Below are positions 56,506 through 64,000 of a stretch of DNA of 64,000 nucleotides, piece after piece. The DNA is from Helicobacter cynogastricus (GTDB lineage: Bacteria > Campylobacterota > Campylobacteria > Campylobacterales > Helicobacteraceae): positions 1 to 64,000 of the forward strand of contig NZ_FZMQ01000017.1 in the NCBI RefSeq assembly GCF_900197855.1, written 5' to 3'. Numbering within the stretch: the stretch's first letter is position 1; every line of letters starts with the position of its first letter. A program made the translations under genes and the position numbers. Below the pieces are notes generated by a model. It made no database searches. It saw only the letters and a program-made list of their open reading frames with translations, and had not been told where the DNA came from.

Positions 56506-57766
56506 GAGCTTGCAATTCGGGCTGTGCGTTGATGATATTAGGTTCAATCTTGGCAAACACTTCTTTAGCTTGCGCGCACTGACCAAGTTTGTAATAACCC
56601 CAAGCCAAAGAGTCTAAATAAAAAATTGAGTCAGGTTCGATTTGTAAGGCGGTTTTGACATAGGAAATCCCCTTTTTGATATTGAGATTGTAATCGATGA
56701 GGGAATAGCCTAAAAAATTATAAAAGAAGGCATCCTGCAAATTTAAACTTCCCTTGTGTTTTTGTAAATTTAGCGTGCGTTCGCGGATAGCCTGCTCAAG
56801 TTTTCTAGTAATAGAGATTGCCTCAGCTTTAGTAATGGGATGATGGGTGGCGTTGAGATGTTCGTAAGTGTAAATGGCTTCCAAAGCGAGGAAGCTTGGG
56901 TCTTTTTTCTCTTTGTAAATCAAACCAGCTTGTTTAGCCGCTAGGGCAAATTTTTTTTGGGCTGTGTAGAGGTCTAAGAGAAGTCGGCGATCAAAAGGGT
57001 AATGCTCTGCAATCTCTTGGGCTTTATCAAATTCTTTAAGAAGTACTAAGACACCAATGTAGATTTGGGCATTTTGAACTACAGGTTTTTTCTCATACAG
57101 AGTACCAAAGACATCTTTAGCCCTTTCAAGTTCACGAAGTTGGATAAAGGTATTATAAGCCCGCTGGCAAAGATCGGGAGAACAACCATAATTCTTAATG
57201 TGCGAAGTTAGTAAGTTGACTGCTTCTTGATGGCTGTTTTGCATAAAGTAGATTGTAACAAGTTTTTCTAGGCTGTCCTCATTATGAGTCTGGTTATAAA
57301 GCTTGTTTAATAAAGGAAAGGCCTTATCATAGCGTTTTTCACTCAGATACAACGAACCTAGCACATGATCTAACATTAAGGATTTATCTTCGCGACGGAT
57401 ATCTTCTAGCAACGCGATTGCTTTATCTGTCTGGCCAGTTTTAATGTAGCCATCTACTAGGATTTTATTGATCGAAAGGTCCGTATCATCCTTTGTGTGT
57501 TTCTTGTAGAGCATAGCCAACCTAACGGCCGTATTAATATCCCCTAAGCTTGCTGCTGAAATAGCCGCTTCTTTGGCGTAGAGAATATTATTTGTTTCTC
57601 TATAAAGATTCAGATAACCTTTTTTAGCTGTAGCAAAATCTCCCCTATGGAAAGCATCTGAAGTGATGAGAATTTGTTCATCCTCTGTCAACCCATGCGC
57701 TACAAGCAATCCTCCTAAAATTCCCATCCATATAAACTTTTTCCAACCATGTATTGTTTTTCTCAT
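56477..57766 (-). CDS. exported TPR-repeat protein
   Basis: 429 residues with a basic N-terminus and hydrophobic segment (FIWMGILGGLLVAHGL) that looks like a signal peptide. Tetratricopeptide-like repeats throughout, for example YLSEKRYDKAFPLLNKLYN and YLDSLAWGYYKLGQCAQAKE. No known function; it follows the YkgJ-type and PilMNO-like genes on the same strand, so a role in envelope or motor assembly is conceivable. Confidence 0.75.
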   Translation of the reverse strand: MRKTIHGWKKFIWMGILGGLLVAHGLTEDEQILITSDAFHRGDFATAKKGYLNLYRETNNILYAKEAAISAASLGDINTAVRLAMLYKKHTKDDTDLSINKILVDGYIKTGQTDKAIALLEDIRREDKSLMLDHVLGSLYLSEKRYDKAFPLLNKLYNQTHNEDSLEKLVTIYFMQNSHQEAVNLLTSHIKNYGCSPDLCQRAYNTFIQLRELERAKDVFGTLYEKKPVVQNAQIYIGVLVLLKEFDKAQEIAEHYPFDRRLLLDLYTAQKKFALAAKQAGLIYKEKKDPSFLALEAIYTYEHLNATHHPITKAEAISITRKLEQAIRERTLNLQKHKGSLNLQDAFFYNFLGYSLIDYNLNIKKGISYVKTALQIEPDSIFYLDSLAWGYYKLGQCAQAKEVFAKIEPNIINAQPELQAHADAITKCH

Positions 57767-57767
57767 T

Positions 57768-58118
57768 TTATGTCTCCTTGATAAATTCCACTCCCGGACA
57801 ATGGGTTAAATCACCCTCTTTAAGCCATTCCCAAAAGGGATAAGTACGGCATTGCCTAGGGCGCACTGGATAAATGCGACAATGGCTACTCTCTATATCT
57901 AAAAACACGCAAGCCTTGTGAGTCTCTGGGCTCTCTAACAAGCTATAAGCCCCCTCTACACGCCGTAAATATTGGATTGCAAAATCCCCTAGGGACATTC
58001 CTAAAAACTTAGCAATTTGTTCTATCTCTGCTTGTTTAACAAAGACATAGCCCTCACCTAAACAACAGCGAGCCCCACAAGAAGCGCAAGCTTGGGAATT
58101 AAAGCGAATAGGTTTCAT
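57768..58118 (-). CDS. YkgJ-family Cys-cluster protein
   Basis: 116 residues. CASCGARCC near the N-terminus and CRIYPVRPRQCRTYPFW near the C-terminus give the eight-Cys pattern of the zinc- or iron-chelating YkgJ family. Biochemical role unknown. Overlaps the PilO-like gene by 4 bases. Confidence 0.88.
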   Translation of the reverse strand: MKPIRFNSQACASCGARCCLGEGYVFVKQAEIEQIAKFLGMSLGDFAIQYLRRVEGAYSLLESPETHKACVFLDIESSHCRIYPVRPRQCRTYPFWEWLKEGDLTHCPGVEFIKET

Positions 58119-58684
58119 AGATCGCTACTTTTATATTCAACATGGATTCTAAAACTTAACGCAAAAGCCTGTTTATCCTTACTAATTGTGATAGGGAGAT
58201 TCACTTGAATATAGGCATTAATCTTGCGCATTCCGTCTAAAAAATCATAGAGATCGCCTAAAGAGCGCGCATGCGCCTTGATTGCTAAAATCTCATGAAT
58301 CACTCCCCCATCATGACGGCGTGCTTCGGGCTTAGCCTGTATTTGCAAGCGGTAGAAGTGCCGATTCAAGAGCTGATTAAGTTGTCCTACACTCGCTTGA
58401 TAGCTCAAATGCGTGAGCTTAGGCACGCTAGAATCCTTAAAAGAGCGGTATTCTTTTAGCGTGGCTAAAAAAATTTTTTCTCTATGTCTAGCAATAAGAT
58501 GTTTTTGCTCTGTATCTCCATGCTGGATTCGAAATTTCTCAATATGTTCCCACACCAAAAAATGCACAGCTAAACCAGTCACCACACCAAAAATCATCGT
58601 GAATAAAAAATTTTTAACTAACCGCTCAAAAGCTAGGCTTCTTTCATAGCGACTCTCTTTTTTGGCCTCAACACCCCCCCCCAT
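58115..58684 (-). CDS. PilO-like inner-membrane protein (flagellar-motor associated in Helicobacter)
   Basis: 189 residues: a short cytoplasmic N-terminus, one membrane helix (FLFTMIFGVVTGLAVHFLVW), a periplasmic coiled coil and a ferredoxin-like C-terminal region, the PilO plan. The start ATG merges into a G9 run (58674-58682). The neighbouring PilN- and PilM-like genes give the type IV pilus order in a genus without classical pili; in H. pylori homologous PilM/N/O proteins are recruited to the flagellar motor. Family call rests on topology and order. Confidence 0.6.
   Translation of the reverse strand: MGGGVEAKKESRYERSLAFERLVKNFLFTMIFGVVTGLAVHFLVWEHIEKFRIQHGDTEQKHLIARHREKIFLATLKEYRSFKDSSVPKLTHLSYQASVGQLNQLLNRHFYRLQIQAKPEARRHDGGVIHEILAIKAHARSLGDLYDFLDGMRKINAYIQVNLPITISKDKQAFALSFRIHVEYKSSDL
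58674..58682 (+). repeat. G9 tract (minus-strand sense) at the PilO-like start codon
   Basis: Nine C on the plus strand. On the minus strand the run includes the G of the ATG and the first Gly codons, so a length change shifts the whole PilO-like frame. No alternative Met follows for about 30 codons. Confidence 0.75.
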
Positions 58685-59208
58685 TAATCCCCTCTCTTTT
58701 CAATAAAAGATGTACTAGAAGAACTGCTAGAGACAAAACGCCAACCATTACTAATAGGATAAAAAGTTACCTGATTGTTTTCAAAAATAGAGTTGAGTCG
58801 TTGTTGCAAAGAAAGCTGAAAGGCCTCTTTGGAAGAAACTACTCCCTTGATCACCAAAGAAGAGTAATCTATAGTGATGGATTGAATGGTAATGGAATCT
58901 GGAATGATTTGTAAAATTCCCTTGATAGCACTTTTAATGTTGGCATTATACACAACGCGATAAGCCACATCTTGAAGTTGTTTTTTAATAGTTTCTTGCC
59001 GAATCTTAAGCCTGTCGATTTCATGGCCATAGATACTATTTTGCATTTGAGCAATCGCGCTTTCTTGATTGGAGGATTCGGTGTTTTGCTCAAGAAAATG
59101 CCCTGCCCACGCACTTAGACAAATAGCTAGCACCATGTAAAACACCCACACTTTCGTGTGCAAACTTACCATACGCTTGGTGCCGGGCTTACTATAACTA
59201 TAGCGCAT
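58684..59208 (-). CDS. PilN-like inner-membrane protein
   Basis: 174 residues from the ATG at 59208; an upstream TTG at 59232 is possible. Short cytoplasmic N-terminus, one membrane helix (VWVFYMVLAICLSAWAGHFL), coiled coil and an alpha/beta C-terminal domain (IIPDSITIQSITIDYSSLVIKG) typical of PilN. The stop overlaps the PilO-like ATG (TAATG). Confidence 0.6.
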   Translation of the reverse strand: MRYSYSKPGTKRMVSLHTKVWVFYMVLAICLSAWAGHFLEQNTESSNQESAIAQMQNSIYGHEIDRLKIRQETIKKQLQDVAYRVVYNANIKSAIKGILQIIPDSITIQSITIDYSSLVIKGVVSSKEAFQLSLQQRLNSIFENNQVTFYPISNGWRFVSSSSSSTSFIEKRGD

Positions 59209-60202
59209 GTTTATATTGCTCTCTTTTAGCAAAGATGCTTAGTTGCTCGGTAATTGAAATAGGAATACTGACCACCTCTAACATTAGCTCATCTCTTAAT
59301 ATCTCCACCATGTGTGGATTGAGTTGGTAGGTGTTTAAAATACAAACCTTCTCTACAAAGTCCTCTAGGGGGTAGCGGGGACGCTCATAAACTATCTTGA
59401 GACTCTCTTGCAAAATCTCCACAATGTCAGATACATGAGCCATGTCCTCTATTAGACTTCTTGGGTCTTGCAAATCTGGTGCAGATTGCGAATTGGTTGA
59501 TGAGTTGCCATCTATAGTGTCCATGCTCGCTAAATTGGCCTCCATAGAGTTTAGGAATGATTTTAAAAGGGCTTCTTCTTGTTCGTAGTCCTCTTGGGTT
59601 TCATGGGTGGCCGTGCTCAAATTTTTATGAGTTTCTAAATGATGGCATTTACTATAACAAACTTCTTTGCGTTGCATGACAATCACGCATACCCTAGAGT
59701 GTTCGAGCATAGCATAGAGGATCGCTCCCTCTTCGCGCATGGGATGAATGTAGCCATACATCAACAAAAAGGGCGAAAAAAGGTAATCTACCTTTTGTAG
59801 GACAACTTGAAAATTCTTACTATCTTGCTTAAGCGAAGTCTTTGGGATAAAGAAACAATGATTATCCACTTCTAAGACCACAAGCTCTTTTTTGGGAACA
59901 GGGGCGTAAATTTCCAGATGTTCCTTTTTACACACCCCCTGATCTATGCTCTTGGCCATACCACACAGATACGAAAAGGGGTAGGTCCGTATAAAATCGC
60001 GTGCATCTTTGAGTGCCTTAACAGGGATAACTCCATCTTTGACAGCATAAGCCCTATTGATCACTTCTAAAACTTTCCCGCGTTTGAGGTGCTCCACACG
60101 CCCGGTCAATATCTCATGATCCAAATTAAATGAGATAAAAACATCAGAGAAAAACAATTCCCGAATACTATCATAAAAGATAGATTTTAAGAATCCAAAC
60201 AT
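59198..60202 (-). CDS. PilM-like cytoplasmic protein
   Basis: About 334 residues from the ATG at 60202. Starts MFGFLKSIFYD like PilM openings, but clear actin-fold phosphate motifs are not visible, and a low-complexity acidic and Ser/Asn-rich stretch lies in the middle (about residues 200-250). Assigned mainly from gene order before PilN- and PilO-like genes. Recalled counterpart HP0271. Confidence 0.5.
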   Translation of the reverse strand: MFGFLKSIFYDSIRELFFSDVFISFNLDHEILTGRVEHLKRGKVLEVINRAYAVKDGVIPVKALKDARDFIRTYPFSYLCGMAKSIDQGVCKKEHLEIYAPVPKKELVVLEVDNHCFFIPKTSLKQDSKNFQVVLQKVDYLFSPFLLMYGYIHPMREEGAILYAMLEHSRVCVIVMQRKEVCYSKCHHLETHKNLSTATHETQEDYEQEEALLKSFLNSMEANLASMDTIDGNSSTNSQSAPDLQDPRSLIEDMAHVSDIVEILQESLKIVYERPRYPLEDFVEKVCILNTYQLNPHMVEILRDELMLEVVSIPISITEQLSIFAKREQYKHAL

Positions 60203-60825
60203 TGTCCACACTCATCCATGCGCGTTGCGATAAGCTGTTTGGCTTGATTCATCTCCATCTCTTTGGGGATAAAAAAGGGTTCTTGCATATAGTAGTGCAC
60301 CTCTGAAAAGGGCTTAGGGAGCTGGAAGCGATCCCAAGTCTTAAAGGTAAAAGCATTCTTAAAAATCACGCGACACACCACCACACCCATGCCTGTTTTT
60401 TGTGCTAAAGCCACCACGCCATCAGCGATACTATGATAAGGCCCCCTAGGACCATCTGGAGTTAAACCCACATCTGCTCCAGCGCGCAAGTGTTTCATCC
60501 CCTCGACCAAAACCCGCACGCCCCCTTTTTTACTCGACCCCCTAATAGCATAAAAACCAAAACACCGATACAACCCCACGGCCAAACTTCCATCAAAATG
60601 CTCGCTAGCCACTACATACAAGTTAGGTTGTTTTTTGAGCCGCAAATAGGCAAAGGGCAACATCGCGATTTCTCCATGCCAAAAGCTGGCGATAAAAGAG
60701 GTGTGCTTGAGGTTTTCAGCCAAGAAAAAGCGGTTACGGCAAGTTTTAAACAGAATTTTTAAGACCCAATAAAGCAACACGGGGAGTGCTTTTAAAACCA
60801 TTCCATTGCGCAAACGCTTTAACAC
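60187..60825 (-). CDS. DUF374/LPLAT-family acyltransferase
   Basis: 212 residues. SFWHGEIAMLPFAYL and GLTPDGPRGPYHS are the two signature blocks of the lysophospholipid/lipid-A-acyltransferase-like DUF374 family. An N-terminal hydrophobic segment anchors it to the membrane. Acceptor unknown, perhaps lipid A. Confidence 0.85.
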   Translation of the reverse strand: MLKRLRNGMVLKALPVLLYWVLKILFKTCRNRFFLAENLKHTSFIASFWHGEIAMLPFAYLRLKKQPNLYVVASEHFDGSLAVGLYRCFGFYAIRGSSKKGGVRVLVEGMKHLRAGADVGLTPDGPRGPYHSIADGVVALAQKTGMGVVVCRVIFKNAFTFKTWDRFQLPKPFSEVHYYMQEPFFIPKEMEMNQAKQLIATRMDECGQCLDS

Positions 60826-60828
60826 AAA

Positions 60829-62133
60829 TCAAGCCCCTAAACACTGCCCTTGTAAACTCCCCCTATGGTGCGCTCTTACTGCCACTTCTACCAAATCCCC
60901 CACCTGCACACCCCCAGCCTCAAAACTGAGCAAACGCCCTTGATCGCTACGCCCCTGCGCACGCCCTTCTTTAATGCTCTCTACCAAGACTTGATAAATC
61001 TTACCTAGCTGATTTTTAGCCTTTTGCTCTAAAATCTCTTGGTGTCTTTGTTGCAAACGACTCAAATTTTGTTGGGCGATTTCATAGGGCACTTGGTCAT
61101 CCCAATTAGCCGCTGGAGTGAGCGGGCGCGGAGAGTAGATAAAACTATACATCGTGTCAAAACGCACCTGCTCTAGTACATCCATCGTGTGCTCAAAATC
61201 TGCTTGACTTTCCCCGGGAAAACCTACGATAATATCCGTTCCAATGCCCACATCAGGCACAAGGGAGCGCAATTTTTCAATGCGGTTTAAATACCACTCT
61301 TTGGTGTAACCCCGCCTCATCGCCTTTAAAATTGCATTCGATCCGCTTTGCAAGGGGATATGAATGCTCTTGCAAATTTGAGGATGTTTAGCAAAACATT
61401 CTAAAAAGGCATCGTCCATGTGCAAGGGGTGGGGGGAGGTGAAGCGGATGCGCTTGAGCCCCTCAATTTGACAAAGAGACTCTAAAAGGGTGGTGAATGT
61501 CGCTTTGGGATGATCTGTGCTAAAGCGTGCGCCATAATTATTAACATTTTGCCCCAAGAGGATAATTTCTTTAGCCCCATTTTTTACCCGATAGCGCGCC
61601 TCTTGCAAAATCAAATCCATGGGGATAGAAATCTCTTTTCCGCGCGTGTGGGGCACAATACAATAGCTACAATGCTTATCGCACCCAATAGAGATATTGA
61701 TGAGGGCTTGGAGCGCGCTTTTGCTATGACCAAAGACATAATGACTCTCATCATGATCAAGGGCAATTTCTACAGCCTTAGGGTGGTGAATAATTTGGCT
61801 GATTTTAGAAACATTGCGCGCACCTAGCACAAAATCCACGCTTGGGGCTTTTTGTAAAATTTGAGCTCCCATGTGGCTTGCGCTACACCCACACACCCCT
61901 ATTTTAGCTCCCTCCTTTTTGATCTTGGCAAAGTGTCCGATCTCTGAAAAGAGCTTTCTCTCAGGTTTTTCGCGCACACTGCAGGTGTTGAGCAAAATTA
62001 AATCCGCTTCTTTGGGATCGCCACTCTCTTCATAACCCACTTTATGAAGCTCGCTTAAGAGATGTTGGCTATCCCGGGTGTTCATCGCACAACCCATCGT
62101 TTCAATATAAACTTTTTTAGCAGCACCTTTCAT
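60829..62133 (-). CDS. miaB: tRNA-2-methylthio-N6-dimethylallyladenosine synthase
   Basis: 434 residues. The N-terminal MTTase domain is ETMGCAMNTRDS, with further Cys in NTCSVREK and GVCGCSASHM; the radical SAM cluster is GCDKHCSYCIVPHTRG; a C-terminal TRAM domain is present. Methylthiolates i6A37 in tRNAs. Confidence 0.95.
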   Translation of the reverse strand: MKGAAKKVYIETMGCAMNTRDSQHLLSELHKVGYEESGDPKEADLILLNTCSVREKPERKLFSEIGHFAKIKKEGAKIGVCGCSASHMGAQILQKAPSVDFVLGARNVSKISQIIHHPKAVEIALDHDESHYVFGHSKSALQALINISIGCDKHCSYCIVPHTRGKEISIPMDLILQEARYRVKNGAKEIILLGQNVNNYGARFSTDHPKATFTTLLESLCQIEGLKRIRFTSPHPLHMDDAFLECFAKHPQICKSIHIPLQSGSNAILKAMRRGYTKEWYLNRIEKLRSLVPDVGIGTDIIVGFPGESQADFEHTMDVLEQVRFDTMYSFIYSPRPLTPAANWDDQVPYEIAQQNLSRLQQRHQEILEQKAKNQLGKIYQVLVESIKEGRAQGRSDQGRLLSFEAGGVQVGDLVEVAVRAHHRGSLQGQCLGA

Positions 62134-62141
62134 GGCAACTC

Positions 62142-62390
62142 CTAAATGAAATGCAAGGCGTAAAGGAAATCCTTAGCATCCGTGCTGATTTTGACCTCAA
62201 AAAGACAGACCCTATAGCCCTTTTTCTCCAAAGAAGCCAACATAGCTAGCATGTCTTTATGGGGATTACTCCCAGAAAAGTAAAAAACACACTCCCCATG
62301 TTCATGCTTTTTGACAATGTCCTCTAAGGGCAACTTGGGCATCTTTTTTGCGTCATCTTTTAAACTCTGTCTAGCTAATTGCAATTCCAT
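62142..62390 (-). CDS. HP0268-like small protein
   Basis: 82 residues, beginning MELQLARQSLKDDAKK. Position between miaB and the amidohydrolase and size match H. pylori HP0268, which I recall being reported as a small nuclease with DNA-nicking and RNase activity. No motif is decisive by eye. Confidence 0.7.
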   Translation of the reverse strand: MELQLARQSLKDDAKKMPKLPLEDIVKKHEHGECVFYFSGSNPHKDMLAMLASLEKKGYRVCLFEVKISTDAKDFLYALHFI

Positions 62391-62432
62391 GGTAAACCTC
62401 TTGTGAAAATTTTTATTTTAGCTTAAATTGGC

Positions 62433-63674
62433 TTAAAACACTTGGCATCCCTGAATATAAAGGGCGCGCGCTTTTTTAGCCCTCACCATGCCCAAAACAA
62501 TCTCTAGGGGTGTGTTTACCTTTGTGAAAGGGAAAACGCTCAGATCAGCCACTTTGCCCACTTCCAAACTCCCATTACTCAAGCCCAAAGCTTGACTGGC
62601 ATGTCTTGTGCAACCTAGTAAAAGTTCTAAGGCGTTGTCTTCTAAATTACCCGGCAGAGTAAAAAGAGCATAACCTAACTCTTCTAAGAGATCGATATCC
62701 ATGTTGGAGCTTTTGCCATCTGTAGCAAGGGCATAGGGGATTTGTGCGGTGCGCAAGAGTGTAAGATCAAGCAATTGTCCGCTTAAGAGGCGATTAGACC
62801 TAGGGCAGGTGATCACATGGACTTGTGCGGCGATCTTTTTGGCATGTTGGAAATGCTCAGGGCGGGCAAAAAGGGCGTGCACTAATAAAAGATGTCTTTT
62901 GCTAAAGAGATCTAAGAAATCCTGCGCACTCTCATAAGAGTACACAGGGTGTTGCACGCGCAAGATGTCAGAAAAAAAATGCCCAAACCAACCTTGTTTA
63001 CTCTCCAACCATTCTAATTCAGGTTTGGACTCCAAAAAATGCGCCGAAATGGGGGTTTTAAGATCGATCTTATCGAGCACTCTTTGGGCCAATGTTTTAT
63101 GCACAGAATAGGGGGCGTGGATGGCAATAGCCGGGATAAAATGCGCGCTTGCGTGTTGTTTGGATAAGGCACATCGGCGCTCAAAATCTGCTAAATTTTG
63201 CTCTAGTGCGTGAGGGGTGCTCCCAATCAACTCATCAAAGAAAACCACCCTTAAAGGCGTGCGCGCTAAAGTCTCTCTTTCTAAACCATGACTACTAATA
63301 GCCCCCACACTCCCCACTCCACTGCGCAACTGGACGCGGATAGCTTGTTGGATGTGTCTATCTAATCCCTTAAACACACTCTCACGATGGCGCATCACAC
63401 TGGTAAGCCACCCCTCAAACCCGCCCCCATATTTAAAAGTGTTCTTATGACCGGAAAACTCAAAATGAATATGTGGATTGACTAATGCAGGGAGCAAAGC
63501 ACAATGGCGGTAAAACTTTAAGGGAGCATTAGGATAGGTGCGGCGCAGAGTTTCTAATTTACCTATGTCCACAATGTGCCCAGAGGCTAGCGCCACTGCG
63601 CCATTCTCCCACACGCTAAAGGCATTATCACAACTAACTAGCGCGCTTGCCCCAATGATCTTAAGATTATCCAT
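62433..63674 (-). CDS. SsnA/TRZ-like amidohydrolase (candidate aminodeoxyfutalosine or adenosine deaminase)
   Basis: 413 residues. The metal-dependent hydrolase has HxH in NPHIHFEFSG, a His in SAHFLESKPE, a His in LLVHALFA and Asp in ALATDGKSSNMD. Related Campylobacterota proteins (Cj0067/HP0267) deaminate 6-aminodeoxyfutalosine or adenosine, linking it to menaquinone synthesis. Start overlaps the dihydroorotase-like stop by 8 bases. Confidence 0.8.
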   Translation of the reverse strand: MDNLKIIGASALVSCDNAFSVWENGAVALASGHIVDIGKLETLRRTYPNAPLKFYRHCALLPALVNPHIHFEFSGHKNTFKYGGGFEGWLTSVMRHRESVFKGLDRHIQQAIRVQLRSGVGSVGAISSHGLERETLARTPLRVVFFDELIGSTPHALEQNLADFERRCALSKQHASAHFIPAIAIHAPYSVHKTLAQRVLDKIDLKTPISAHFLESKPELEWLESKQGWFGHFFSDILRVQHPVYSYESAQDFLDLFSKRHLLLVHALFARPEHFQHAKKIAAQVHVITCPRSNRLLSGQLLDLTLLRTAQIPYALATDGKSSNMDIDLLEELGYALFTLPGNLEDNALELLLGCTRHASQALGLSNGSLEVGKVADLSVFPFTKVNTPLEIVLGMVRAKKARALYIQGCQVF

Positions 63675-64000
63675 GCCAGATTATCCGATCTAAAGAAATC
63701 ACAGCGTCCACATGCCCCTCTAAAACTTGATGATGGTAAATGCTTGCCGGATTATCCACACGGGTTTTACCCTCTAAATCCACTAGCATTAAGCGGGCTT
63801 GTTTTCCCAATGCCACCTCTCCACAATCCAAGCCCAAAAACTGCGCTGGATTGCGTGCGCTCAGTTCTAACAATCTTTCCAAACTAATACAGCCGGTTTT
63901 GACCAAATGGGTATAAGCCAAGGGGAAAAAGGCATCAATGCTATTCATGCCAAAAGGCGCATCCTCGAAAATATGCATGCTAGGAGAATGCGTATAGTGT
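63667..64000 (-). CDS. pyrC: dihydroorotase-like protein (C-terminal part; gene continues beyond the window)
   Basis: The frame is open to the window end, so the ATG at 63978 is internal. The visible 111 residues match the end of dihydroorotases: a HYTHSP segment, SLERLLELSARNPAQFLGL, and GEVALGKQARLMLVDLE. The metal-binding N-terminal HxH is outside the window. Recalled counterpart HP0266. Confidence 0.75.
   Translation of the reverse strand, partial: HYTHSPSMHIFEDAPFGMNSIDAFFPLAYTHLVKTGCISLERLLELSARNPAQFLGLDCGEVALGKQARLMLVDLEGKTRVDNPASIYHHQVLEGHVDAVISLDRIIWHG

Overview
This window comes from a gastric Helicobacter, most likely of the H. felis / H. heilmannii / H. bizzozeronii group rather than H. 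pylori itself. The evidence is a Hop-type outer membrane protein, blocks of housekeeping genes in the order I recall from H. pylori (HP1473-HP1485, HP0569-HP0577, HP0266-HP0274, HP0768-HP0770, HP0019-HP0020, HP1020-HP1021), the orphan regulator HP1021, the ispDF fusion, futalosine-pathway menaquinone genes and long G/C homopolymers in coding sequence. Locus tags are from memory and were not searched.

Layout. 1-9175 (+): one tight operon entering the window through a 16-base G tract. It encodes a coiled-coil protein with a GrpE-like C-terminus, an Hsp70/actin-fold ATPase, an unknown protein, a WXG100-like 91-residue protein, a long helical protein ending in a probable WHH-type HNH/EndoVII nuclease toxin domain, a SUKH (SMI1/KNR4) probable immunity protein, a 75-residue helical protein and an FtsK/SpoIIIE ATPase. 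I read this as a type-VII-like toxin export or processing system with a dedicated chaperone pair; it is the most interesting part of the window. 9251-12843: Hop-like porin, orphan adenine methylase, LRAT-like protein and a decayed cytosine-C5 methyltransferase. 12844-25381 (+): trpA without trpB, then hemJ, menG, a nitrilase-like gene, serS, pflB-like, uvrD/rep, flgA, ubiX, coaD, tmk and comFC, many overlapping by a few bases. 25368-38667: HP1021, ispDF, thiC, a cytochrome c, folD-lepB-rpiB-apt-dedA-pepA-ychF, cheV, nspC and prmC. 38833-41106: two glycosyltransferases, one a phase-variable GT25 that is OFF here.

41173-48915: atoE, pirin, an N-terminally truncated amiE, then a decaying island on the minus strand. 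The island holds a PP2C phosphatase remnant, a CfrBI-like restriction-modification pair whose endonuclease is frameshifted, a tiny ORF and a kinase-like protein that has lost its catalytic loop. 49082-64000: mqnD, an alpha/beta hydrolase, flhB, mobA, an inserted glycosyltransferase, moaA, mqnE, a TrpC-like protein, a TPR protein, a YkgJ-type protein, PilO/PilN/PilM-like genes (used by the Helicobacter flagellar motor), an acyltransferase, miaB, an HP0268-like small protein, an amidohydrolase and the C-terminal end of a dihydroorotase-like gene.

Common themes are menaquinone synthesis (mqnD, mqnE, ubiX, menG, amidohydrolase), motility (pflB-like, flgA, cheV, flhB, PilMNO-like), phase variation at homopolymers (positions 1-16, 40880-40905, 45911-45917, 58674-58682) and erosion of DNA-modification and signalling genes.
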